A DNA stretch of 64,000 nt, taken from NCBI GenBank assembly GCA_024036415.1, contig JAMWET010001656.1, positions 258,501 through 322,500 of the forward strand. The letters are read 5' to 3'. The DNA comes from Prochilodus magdalenae. Lineage: Eukaryota > Chordata > Actinopteri > Characiformes > Prochilodontidae. The notes below the pieces were generated by a model that did not search any database, had not been told where the DNA came from, and worked only from the letters and a program-made list of their open reading frames with translations. Positions within the stretch are counted from its first letter, which is position 1. The number at the start of each line of letters is the position of its first letter. A program made the position numbers and the translations under genes. Positions 1 through 11,739 of this stretch are shown piece after piece.

Positions 1-377
1 TGAAGATTCTCTAGTGTTGGCTAGGCTGTAACAGTAAGGCAGTGATGAGACCAATCGTTATTAGATCTTATGAGGTATTTAATAAAGGTGGTGAAGTTAA
101 GGAAACCATTCATACATCCAAGGGAAATTAGACTTGATTTCACTGACCTTATGGAGAAAAAAAATTATCTTTATGCATGCTTGTAGCCATAGCAAGTCAG
201 CTCCTCAACATAACTGATAGTAGAAAGCTTGCTGTGTTGGATGGCTTGGGTAACAGTGGTCAGGATATTGATAAAGGCCACTGACTGAGAGCAAATAACT
301 AAACAACTGCTGACAACGAAAAGTGGAATCAGCTGCAGAATAATGTAAAAGTATTAAAAGAAGTTTAGTTTTTTATT

Positions 378-752
378 GTGTTAAAAAGTTATTGTGGAAT
401 TGACACCTTCAACAGTGATGCTATTGATGGTACAACTGATGGTCCACATTTTGGACCACTGCTCAACCTATTACAATCAGACCTTCAACAAGATCTGTTG
501 ACTACACTTTCAAAACACTTCGAGTGTAATTTAGAACCCTGCCATGTCCCACTATGTCTTCATGTACTCAGAGAGAAGAAGCCTAACTTGGGTTTTAGTC
601 ACAACATTTCTAACCCAAAGAAAGACAAGTTGTCTGAGTGTTACTACTGTCATAAATTTGATCACTGGGCAAGGAGCTGTCATAAAAAGCAAACAGATAA
701 GCACAAAAAGAGTTTGATGGGGAGCCCAGCAAGAAATCCCTTTGCAATTTAA
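378..752 (+). pseudogene. Endogenous retrovirus gag remnant with zinc knuckle
   Basis: A 124-codon open stretch ends in a basic segment that carries one CCHC zinc knuckle at 639-680 (Cys-X2-Cys-X4-His-X4-Cys, with a His right after the second Cys and a Trp after the His). This spacing is the hallmark of retroviral and LTR-retrotransposon nucleocapsid. Lysine-rich flanks fit an RNA-binding nucleocapsid tail. No intact matrix or capsid region or LTR was recognised, and the likely integrase fragment lies only about 0.5 kb downstream, so most of pol is deleted. A broken, old copy; not expected to be functional. Confidence 0.6.
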
Positions 753-1194
753 CAGGTGAAACCAGCAGGAAACCTTTGTCAGGGAATTTCACATGAACAG
801 TTATCTTTGATATTCAGGAGCATTGAGGGACTCACAGAACAGTTGTCTTTGGTAATAAACGCCATAGAAGGACTCCTGCTTTTACCTAAGATGTGCTGGT
901 GCTGTGGTTTATCTTTGTGTTTATTTGAGCAAAGCCTAGTCTTTTTGTTGTTGTTTATGTGAGATACATTAGCTCTTTTTGTTTTAATTTGTAAGCAATG
1001 GATATGAGGGCATCTGTTGCATCCGAATGGTTCTGTTGTTGTGCTTTTGTTGTGAGATTTTTAGACTTATGTTACTCATGTGGGCCTTAAAATGCTTAAA
1101 GGTAATCAAGCTATAGTCTGACCGGCAACAGGGCTTCTCTAAATTTCGATGCAACAGTTACTTCCGATTTTTTTTGGACCAATGGGCGCACAAC

Positions 1195-1330
1195 ATAATT
1201 CCAGGTCAATGGGTCATGGTAAGGAAACACGATAAACCATCCCTAAATCCTAGGTTGTTTTGATTTACTAACTTAGCAGTGAAAAGTGAAGGGAAGAAAA
1301 CATGGATTCGCTGTAAGGTTGGGTCTCCTC
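1195..1330 (+). pseudogene. Endogenous retrovirus integrase C-terminal fragment
   Basis: One frame reads like the C-terminal SH3-like domain of a gammaretrovirus-type integrase: a Pro-Gly-Gln-Trp-Val start, a basic stretch ending in Pro-Arg, then, after an in-frame stop near 1258, an Ala-Val-Lys...Glu-Gly-Lys-Lys-Thr-Trp-Ile block. The order and spacing fit the family, and the strand matches the gag fragment. The stop and the missing catalytic core show that this is dead. I cannot place it in a named ERV family by eye. Confidence 0.5.
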
Positions 1331-4300
1331 CTCGGAATTATGTTTCAGGGTCAGTAAGAGAGAAGTCAGGCAATGTACAGAGCCTCAAGGAAGAATTATG
1401 ATATTTTGTATATCACATTGACGTTTAAAGATGGAGCCACAACACTGAAGATCTGAGCATATGTTCTGGATGATTTAGTGAATCAGGGAGAACTGAGTGT
1501 CTTCAGGATCCTTAACACTGCGAGATCCTAACAATGAGCTTTAGAGTAAATACATGGGCTTGTGCACGCATGTCCAAATCATCCTTAAGGTGATACAATC
1601 AGCCCCATAACCCCCTCCTTCTCACCTCGATCTTCCTTATCTGTATTTCTTCATCTACCCCTCTTTTTTGTTCCCACCTGACCCTTACCTCTTAAATCCA
1701 TGTCAGATTGAATCACACTGAGCCAGACTGTACAGGACTGACAACCTAAACCTGGTGCCTGTGTATGACTCTGCAAGCACGCGAAAAACACTGATCGACT
1801 GATCAAGCAAACTGTACTCATACATCTCTGACTGTGTAAATAAACACAACGCTGAATCTCATCGACAGTCTCCTGACTCCACATTCTTCCAGAACACCCA
1901 AATTTCTAACACACTAATCACTGCTGTGGGAAGATGTTCTCTAGAATTGAATTCCATATTACACCACTTTCAAACCAGTGCGCCATTCCACGTATTAATA
2001 ATTTCCCACTGGTGTAGCCCACTTTGCTCTGTGGATCAATCTAGTTCTGTAACTCTGAGGCGAGGTGTACCAAGTATTTCTTTGTGTGATGTTTTGTTCA
2101 GCCAGTGTCTGAACTGTCTTTTCTCCCACTTGTTTGGACCATCTATGGGGAGTTGTCCACCCACATGGGCCCCTGGCCTCTGCATTGCAGGAGTGTGTCC
2201 ATGCCTGTGGCAGTTTGATTAAGGCTGTTTGGTGTTAAAACGAGCTGGAACCACAGCATTATGGGTGGCGGATATGGCAAATATGTAACATCACAACATT
2301 TCAAAGAATTATGTGTCAACAATGGCAATGTTTTGTTTTTCTATCTATAATTGTTGTATTAGTAAAAAAGCATGGCATTTGTAAACAACAGACAACATAC
2401 TATTTTTTTCTTCCCCTTCTTTTGCACCCAACTCTCATTAGTAAAGTTTGAATGATTACCTCAAATACAAAACAAACTGAATAAATAAATAGAATGAATG
2501 CATTTTAAAAATTGCAAAGAGCAGTACAAAACAAGGTCACCTCTTGGATTTAACTAAGCAAATGAGTAAGAGCCTCGCATTTGGTAATTACTGCATGGGT
2601 GATTATGTTTTAGCTGGGAACAGGTTATTTAACCCTAACTGACGCAGTGAGTAGCTCCTCATTTGTTAAACTATGTTAAAAGACTCATTCTGTGGTCGCG
2701 AAAAAGATGTTAATCTGTTTCAGAAGGGTCAAATTAACACGGATCATGTAGCATGAAGGGTTTGTCTTATACACTTTTAAAAACCAACATAGAGGATAGA
2801 ATATATGTACAGTGTACCAACCATGCAATTAAACAGCTATTTTTGCATTCAAATAGCTCTTTGAGTATTAATGGTTCATATTCAACCAAACCATTCAGAG
2901 AAAGAGAGCTGATCTGTTTTTGAGATTTTGTTTTTTTTAGCTCAAGATTTTTTAAGCTGGATCAGACCCAAAACACCAACAGTGAAGCCTTTGAAACTCT
3001 ATCTGAAGCTTTTGCAATCATTTTACTTCAGTGCACACTGCACTGCAAAATATCCTATTATGTAAGAGAAAGAGGAATTACTATATTTTTGATATTCTTC
3101 ATCATCACCTCAATAATGAAAGCTAATACTGATCAGCTCTGAGAGCAGCTTTGTGTTGTCTCTTATGATAGTAATTATTTTATCTTGAGGGAAATTGGAA
3201 TATATCTCCTCATTCCTTTAATCTGGGGCAAGAGAAAATAGCTGGTAGTGAAAAGGATGCCTTCTTATTGATCAGGCTATGACTCGTTCATCAGCTCTGG
3301 GGAGGAAGGTATAGCTTTATGGACGTCTCTCCTGACACATAGCGAAGCATGTGTTTTAATTTGGAAACAAAAAGATCTATTAAAGATGAGATTTTATTGT
3401 TCTATGCTGGCAGCCAGTCAAGCTTTACAAGTTTTCTGCGCAAAAAACAATGAAAAGTTTTCCAGTATGGGACTCAGAAGTGTGCAGAAAACCTCTGAGA
3501 CAGCACTGCAGCATTACCACAAGCATGTTATCTTCTGCAGCAACATACACACCCTAAAGCATCAAGGCGTGACAGCTAATGCCGAGTACCTCTGAGCCTG
3601 TGGAAGACCTTTAAACTTGCAATTTTAGGCTGTTTTTAAGATCAGGATGAAAGACTGAACGATGTCAAAGAGCCCATTCAATCAGATAATGTTGGGGTTT
3701 TTTGATCAAAATATTTGAATCTCTCAAGAACTGAAGCAAAGATACAGCTGTAAACAGCATCGTTTCTCTCCTTACAAGCTCTCCGCTTCATCGCTTTCTT
3801 TCTACATCAGCCTTGAGGAGAGATGAGAGCAGACACTCTGTTTAGTGCGAGCACACAGGCTGATACTGTACAGCAGTAATAAAGGCAAAGGTTAAGGGGA
3901 CAGTCTGTGATGCATGTGCGCATTCTCCCAGGCCCCACCCCTCTCTCGCCTCTTCAACCCACCATTTTCCACCAACCCTTAAATAGCTGTTTGAAGCCAC
4001 ATTATTCAGTAAATCAAATTGACCATTTTTGTCCTACCACAAAATTTTTTTAACAGCCAAGGTAGACAAAAGCACAGAATTCAGAAGGCAAGGTGGCTGC
4101 GTAGGGTCGGGTGATTTGTTGAATGTATTGATGTAAAGCAACATTGTGAATATTGTAGGGATATTCCAGTCCTTAAATATTCAAATAGATAAAGAACTTG
4201 ATCAAATGGCATAGTAGATAAAACCCCGACGTGCACATGGGAAACCACCATTTTAAACATCTCTTTATTTTTTTTAACTCATTTGCATTTATTAAGGTTG

Positions 4301-6118
4301 CCAAGTTTATATTATAGTTCTTGGCTGTGATGGCTGTGATTTCTGTTTTTAACTATGTGATGCACTTTTTTCCATTTTCCAGTATTGATAAAAGTATATC
4401 ATACAGTGTCAAAAAACAATGTTTGACCTTGTGTAAGGTCTGGAAAGTGTTATTTAGGCAATCTGTTTGCTCCATTTTAATTCTTTAAGAATAAACGTTC
4501 TTACATGTTAGTTATAACAAGGCAATATTGGGACCTAACATTGCCTGATTTCGCTACATGAGGAATAGGGGGAAAATAGCGTACATTAAAAATGAGCTGA
4601 TATACTCTTTTAACAGGTGGAGCCATGCATGGTCATCCTACCTTCTCAAAAGTTACCTTGACAATTTTAGTTCAGAGTGAACATTCTTAAGCAGGCCAGC
4701 AGCAAATTTGTTTCTGCACCTAAAGCATACATGCAAATTACATGTTACTCTCAAAAAACACCCATGTGCACAAATTGCATTTGCCTTATTAGAGGCGATA
4801 CAAGTGAAATTAGATATTAGTTCGGGGGAGAGTATGCCATGGCAGAAATACTAGTTGCAATTAACTTCTTGTTTTTCACTGGGAAACTTTGTTCTTTGCA
4901 GCTTTTGCAAAGAATCCGTCTAAATTACACAGATTTCTGTGACCTCTGCTTACTTCCCTAGAGGCTCACTACAATGATACACTCGTCTCCTACAAAATCT
5001 CTGCTGTGAGGCTGCGGAAATGAAGCAGCACTAATGTGCTCTGCCTCCCCTGTGGAGGAGGGTGTGTATGCACACATGTGTGCGTGTGAGTGATTGTGTT
5101 CTTTACCACTGTGTTTTATGTGTGAGCAAATGTGTGTTATGTGTAAGAAGGTGAAACATAGAATAAGATAAACAGAGAGTTGTTACTGTATTTGTATTTT
5201 AGGGGTGCAACAGTGCATCATGGCACAACATATGACAGATTCTATTAGCTGTTCTATTATGTGTTTTATGCAATGTTGTTACACTGTTTGTATACCAAAA
5301 GGTTGGACTTTACCTCTTAAACTATGGGGGCTTATAAGCAGAATTCCTCGGAGCCACATAAGTAATGGTGTTTTTCCACTATGCTGTGTGGTACTTTAAA
5401 GTTACCAGTACGTGATGACACTTTTGTCTTTCCACTGCCAAGTAACCTGATTGCACATATTAATTTTAGTTACTGCTTTTGCTGGGGTTTGAGGCATGCT
5501 GGACCAGAACGTATGGATGGAGATAGAGACCAGTGCTTGTTGAAACATAACCATTACACAATTACCATTTCTAGATGGCCACCAGTTCTAACAACATCAC
5601 TATCCAAAATTGTTGTAAGTAAAAGTCAGTCTTAAAAATAAAGGTACCAAAAACGATTATTTGTGCAATGACCTCAAAGAATCCAATGTGGTTCCATCAA
5701 ATCATCTTTGCAAAGGAGATGGGTGAAATATGAAGAACCTTCTTTTAGTTTTATAATCTCTGTGTGATGGCCTTTTTAAACAACATGAAATATGTTGGTT
5801 TCATCTGTCAGCGTTTCTCTTGAATTGTCTTTGGGTCAGATGTGCACAAAGGGGTGACAGAAGACTGTAATGGACACACTGGTAGTGTCCTTGAAAACTG
5901 TCAGAAAGTGGGCTGCATTTCATACCTGTATTCGCAAGATTCTTCTGATTGCAACATGCAGAAATGCGATGCGGTCCAGAAATGCACCTCACCTACTCGG
6001 CACTGCAGGTTTTGGAACACTGCTCTATAATATTTAATTGGAAATCCAGGATAAAGAATCTAAACATGTTCATTCTGTATTGGTTATTTTGATGCTCTCA
6101 TCTTTTTATTTCTGTCAG

Positions 6119-6233
6119 GATCTGGGGAGCACTGGTGGGCCTCCACGAAACTGGAAGGGCATTGGCATTGCCATGGTTGTCATCCTGGTCGTCCTGTCAC
6201 TTGTCAGCCTTTCAATCGTTATCTTGACTCCTG
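6119..6233 (+). CDS. dpp10-like: dpp10-like membrane-anchor exon
   Basis: The exon follows a CTGTCAG acceptor and ends at CCTG|GTAAGA in phase 1. It encodes the family signature PPRNWKG, then a Leu/Val/Ile-rich helix of about 22 residues ending in Leu-Thr-Pro. In DPP6 and DPP10 this segment is the signal anchor and contacts the Kv4 voltage-sensor helices. The reading frame stays open for about 80 bases upstream, but there is no ATG and the acceptor is good, so the start must lie in an earlier exon. Confidence 0.93.
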
Positions 6234-9200
6234 GTAAGAGAAATATAAATGTTGGTAAGATTAAAGCGAAAACAAAAAAGAAAATAGGATTAGGAAGAGA
6301 AAACAGGATAAGGGTATGTGAGAATGTAATATTAGGGGGAAATAGGGCACGTAACCAAGGAAGGAAAAATAAGAGTCCGGAAACAGATGACTGTAAAAGG
6401 AACAGAGGAGGTGGATGTGGAAGAGGGATAACATTATGAAGGGGGTGGTTTGTGTAAGATATATAAGCAGAGAACAGTTGTGTAATCTATTCATTCACAC
6501 AAACAAATGCACAATGATACAGAAAATATGACAAGGACAAAAACAGGTCAGACAGCCGCACATTTGTCTTATTTAGCCAAACATCTAAAAGGCTTTTTTG
6601 CCCTGGAAATATTGTATGATGTTACAGTTATTTCCCTCTCTTTAGTGTGTTATATAGCTTTTTCTGACTTTCAGAATCAGACAGTGGTTCAACTAGAGCT
6701 GTTGTCATTGTAAGAATAGACAGTGATGCGGTGCAGTCTAATCAAAGCAGAGTGGGCAAGCTGATCAATTGGAGCAGAGTGGATTATGTCGGTTCAGACA
6801 TAGGATCAATACAGATGTACAGAAAAATATTGTGTCTTAGGTGAACTTAGCAAATAAATCTATTCTAGTGAACCCCAAAAATAAAATTATGAACATTGAA
6901 AACGTATAATAAGTTTCTTTTAAGATCAGCTGTATTCCTTTGTACAAATCCTGTAAATCATTTAGTATATAGAATATGCATTGTATATACAGTACACATT
7001 TGAACCAAACAGAAAAAGACACCACTTTTGTGCTGTTTTATAATGGATATTGTTTTACTGTGACTGCTGACTCTGTGTTCTCTTTCTTGTGTGGGAGATG
7101 AGTCTCACCTTCTTCTGCATTCCCGACTCACTGTTGAGGACTTGGAGAGTGAAGAGTTTAAAATTCATGACCCTCGTGCAGCCTGGCTCAATGGTAAAGG
7201 CTCAACAAAGTGTGCACACAGTGATTAACACCAGTCCTGCAGAGTGAATAATAGGAGATAATTTAGACCGGCTTGACTTCTTTAAATGGATTTACCTAGT
7301 ATTTTGCTGGGATGACCAAAAAAATTGTTTGTTTAAAAACTTAAAGAATTTCAGATACACATTGGCTATTAGAAGAGTTTTTCATTGCTTAATGAATGTT
7401 TTTTAAGCCTACCTTGTTTCTTTAAATAAATGGTTCATTGTTATTTAGTGTACATCCACAGGAGATGGAATTAAAGGTGAGAAACGGGCCCCGTTTAGTA
7501 AATAGCTGTTTTTCAGTGGTGCAGTTTCCAGGAGGAAATGGAATTGGCCCTACTGCAGCTAAAGGACTGCTTGTTGACCATTGTTGAATGTTGTGTCCTG
7601 CAGAGAATGAGTTGGTGCTGTGCACTCAGGAAGGTCATGTTCTTATCCACAACTTAAACACCAACCTGACCACCACCCTACTGGACAACAGCACCATGGT
7701 GAGTTACTCACGCATGTACACATTGGTACTATTGATCCAACACATTGATAAAACCTAGCCACCAGACTGACAAGCCTGGTCAAAATCAGGACACCACACA
7801 CATCAATAAATGTCTCAAATGGACATATCCTCTGCTGCTGTTGCTCAACCATTACTCCTGGACAACAGCACTCTAGTGAATTACACCCCCCTGGAGCAAG
7901 TGAAGGGACCCAGATGTACGACTGCATTGATTTGCCTATATTTCCAAGCAGTCACAGACAGACTGAACAGAGAAGTAGCCGGGTAGAAGCAGAAAACTGA
8001 ATTCAAAGACAATCACCCCCCCCCCCAAAAAAAGCAAGAAAAAAGTAGAGGGGGGGCATTTTAAAGCTCTGACAGTTTAATCTCTTATTCTTTCTCTCTT
8101 TGCTTCTGTCCTTGCGTTTGCTGTTTGCACCCCTAACACACAGCTTCAAAGAGACTGCTTTAGCAGGAGCATCACTTTGAACGCTACGGCTGGGTGACAC
8201 TGAGAGACTTATGTGGGTCGTTGCCTCTGAGCCCAGCACAAGCCGCTTCTCAAAACAGCAGAAATCTTTTCACTCAAACGCCGCAAAAATCTCACAATTT
8301 ACCACACGTGCCACACAGACTATTATTCCCTACAAACGGATTTTAATTTGGCTCCCTACCCGATTCTACAAAAATTACCCCATGCTCTGCAATGTTAGGA
8401 TGGTAAGGAGTAGGGCTGTACCCGGATTCGCCTTTTTTGCATAGCTAATTTTGAGTACTCAACCTCTCATTTTTTCTTCTTCAGGATCTGATGTCCATGA
8501 AGTTCCAGGTGTCAGCAGATAAAAGATTTATTCTGATGGCTTACAACATTCGTCCTGTAAGTAGTATACAGTATTTAACACAACATGTTGTATTTTGGCT
8601 TGTGTGCTATGACACTGTACTGCAGAACATCTCTGCACAAAGAATTAAATCGTATGATTGTTAAAAACAACAGTTTGTCTGCTGTAAGCTACAGTTACAA
8701 CACACTCCTAATCTGCTGTCATAATAGTAAAGGGGCTAAGGAGGAGCCAGCAGGAGATGCCTCTATACATGGAGTGCTGCAGTCTGTTCAGCATTAAAAC
8801 CTGCTGTTTGTAAATAGGAAGCGTGCAAGGAATTAAATATTCAGACTCAGCAATAGTGGAATAGAGGCAAGAAGGGGAGAGATGAGATGAGCAGAGAGTG
8901 AAATAGAAAAAAATAAAAAAAATACAGAGAAGAGAGAGAAAGAGAGAGAGAGAAGATTAATATTAAGAAAGAGAGGTAGGGCAAGAGAGAGGCAGACAGT
9001 GACTATTGAAAGTGGGCAGGAGAGAGGGAGAGAGTGTGGGGGCTGGGAGTGATGGTCTGAGGAGAATGGGGTGGTAAAGTTGGAGCGGTAATGAAATCAC
9101 TGTGGCAGTTCAGCTCTGAATCATAATGAGGAACGAGCCTGAGCCAAGGCTAGCAGGGGGCTTTAGTTAAAGGCGCATTAAACGAATCCAGAGACGACGA

Positions 9201-11666
9201 CGGAAATAAACAACGTGTAGAATATTTGTCTGTGCAGCCACAGCAGGATGTGAAGCTGATCATCTCCCAGCCGACCCAGTGCTTGTGTAAATAACTGTTT
9301 CTGTACTAAATTGTTTTCTCTCTTCCCAAAGGAGAGTGCTGGCACTGGATTGCTATTAATGCCAGTAATAAAATAAGATGGGGAGCAGAATTAGAGGACA
9401 AATAATCCCTCAGCTCATCGTATTGCCTTTAAAATCTATTTATAAATAGCGGTACAATGATGGATTCTTTGGAGAAGCCGGTGTTTATTCTCTGAAGAAC
9501 CTTTCAGTGAATGGTTCTTTAAAAAATATATTTGTAAATAACATGTGCAAATGCAAAGAACCTTTTTAAAGTTTAAAGAATCTCTATGTCATATAAAACT
9601 TCTGCTCCAGTGAAAGATATTTTTCCTCATATCACACATCCAAGCAAAGCTAACCCAACTAACACATCAATCGTCATATTATATTTTTTTTATTTTTACT
9701 TTGGATAAAGTGGGAAAAAAATATTACTTTTCAATAAATGGTTTGCCATTTATGGCCAAATGATGGCCAAATGCAGCATCAGCATTTGAAGGACCTGTCA
9801 GCGTGGGAATTAGTTCAGCCAGTCCAGTGTTAACTATCTAACGTAACGTATCTTAAATATTTTATTATATTCTTATTTTTGCTGCAGCATTATTTTTATT
9901 TTGTGGAATCAACTCTTAAACTCGCAATCCAATTGTGTTACATAAAATCAGAAGCATAGTTAAAATATCTGTTTTGTCAATTAACAGAGTCACACATTGG
10001 CTAACACTGTACTGGGTGATAATGCATTTGCCCCAAGAGTAGCGTTATGCTGTCCTGAACTTGCCATGTATGGCTGTGGCATTACCTGGAATCGAACTTG
10101 CAATTATAGAGCCACTACCTAAGCCAGCAGTATACTTCAAATGAAAACGTGTTTCTGAAGCAAAAGTCACACAGTGGTTTGAGTTCCTACGGAGCAGCAT
10201 GCACAAGTTGCTAAACTGAGCCTCCATTCACCATGTTGTTTGTTTTGAGACCTCACTCTTACTTTGATTGTTCTGTAGGTAACATTGTTGTCTATCTAAC
10301 AGTAAGTGGGTCTCTAGTGGTGCTGAGTGTCAGAAAGACATACAGTGTTGCTTGAAAGTTTATTTATTATTTTGATCAGTATATATTGTCTTATACAAAT
10401 GATCAGTATATAATTACATTGTTTTGTATTCAGCTATTGAAGTAAGTAATCAAACATTTCTTTGTTGGCAAAAGAAGCTCTGCTTTCCAGAACTGTTGAC
10501 CGGCCCTGCACATAGACATGAAGGAATGATTTTTTTTTAAAAAGGATCCACCTTCTGTTTAGGTTTAATTTATGAACTGATGTCACTGATTCTGATTCAC
10601 CTGTAGATTTTTTTTATACAATCCAGAAGCGGCATTAAGTTATGCCAAGCTGTCTGTGTCTAATAACAGTCTAATAACATAGCCTTTATGTTAAAGCCAT
10701 TTTCATTGGAAGAAGGCTTAAGGTAAAGGTAACTATGGTTCAGAATTTTGCCTGACAGTGAAGAGCGCAAGCTCATGAGAAATTATTTCAGAACCGCCTC
10801 CAGACATATTTTCTTTGGCTGATAATGTTTTGAAGTCTTGACTAAGATATGGCATACTCTGACACGTGTGGTAAACCATGCCTGGATGGTGAAGAACTTG
10901 GTTGATTTTTTTGAAGGTAGGATTGCACTCACACCTGATTGTCATCCAATCTATTGAATCTCATAGAAGTGATCACTCTAGAGATTCACCTACGTTTGCC
11001 AACAAAGATATTTACTATCTTCCATGAAGTGATGAAAGTTAGAGATCTGTTGTATCTTTTGAAGGTCTGATCATGGTGTATTTTAGGTCACATTTAAGTA
11101 GAAATTCACAAAATGATAAAGGGTTACAAACTTTAAAGTTGAATGTTCAGTGGTGGTTTAATACGGGTTAGTTAATGTGTTGTTTGAAGTATACTGCTAA
11201 CATTTGACAATTAAACCAGTCAGGAGTGGAACTTTTAGTCTTAACACCCCCATATTACAAACACGCACTACCAAATTATTGCATGTAGATAATCAACACT
11301 AGGTTATTGTAGTGGTATGTGTATGTTTCTGTGAATCACTGTTCCATATGTATGCATATTCATTTAAGACCAGCACATTTTCTGCCACTTATGAGTAGCT
11401 GCTTTAAGGATATTTTTTTTCACCTGTGTGTATGTGTGTTCCCTGTTTCTTGCTCTCTTACTTTTGCTCACTCTTTTTTTAATTCCGTATTTTTTCTTGT
11501 CCCACTCCTCTCTCCGTATGTGTTCTTCACTGTCTTTGTTCTCTCTTTCTCTCTCTCTCTGTCTTCATCGCCTTTTCTCAATTTTCCTCATCCCCAGAGC
11601 TTTACTGCTGACTGAAGCAGTTTGTTGCAAGCTCAGGCAGTAGCAGAGCCATAAAGAGAGAGACAC

Positions 11667-11739
<73 letters not shown>

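Larger units (their letters stand above)
1..6118. other. Region upstream of the first recognised dpp exon (spacer or intron 1)
   Basis: I find no host coding exon here. The left 1.3 kb holds fragments of an endogenous retrovirus (separate entries). A small GGTTCC-type repeat lies near 5650-5750, and a 14-bp palindrome, GCACACATGTGTGC, near 5070-5083. Because the first exon recognised at 6119 starts at the membrane helix, this stretch is either the 3' part of a large intron 1 or contains an unrecognised short first exon and promoter. DPP6 and DPP10 genes usually have very long first introns and several alternative first exons, so intron is the more likely reading. Confidence 0.5.

Noticed and set aside
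1651..2328. Several 60-100 codon frames on both strands
   Set aside because: No domain, no start context and no splice support. The length is expected by chance.
6038..6439. 133-codon open frame containing the dpp membrane helix
   Set aside because: It begins at a non-ATG codon and runs through a clear acceptor and donor. Only 6119-6233 is exon.
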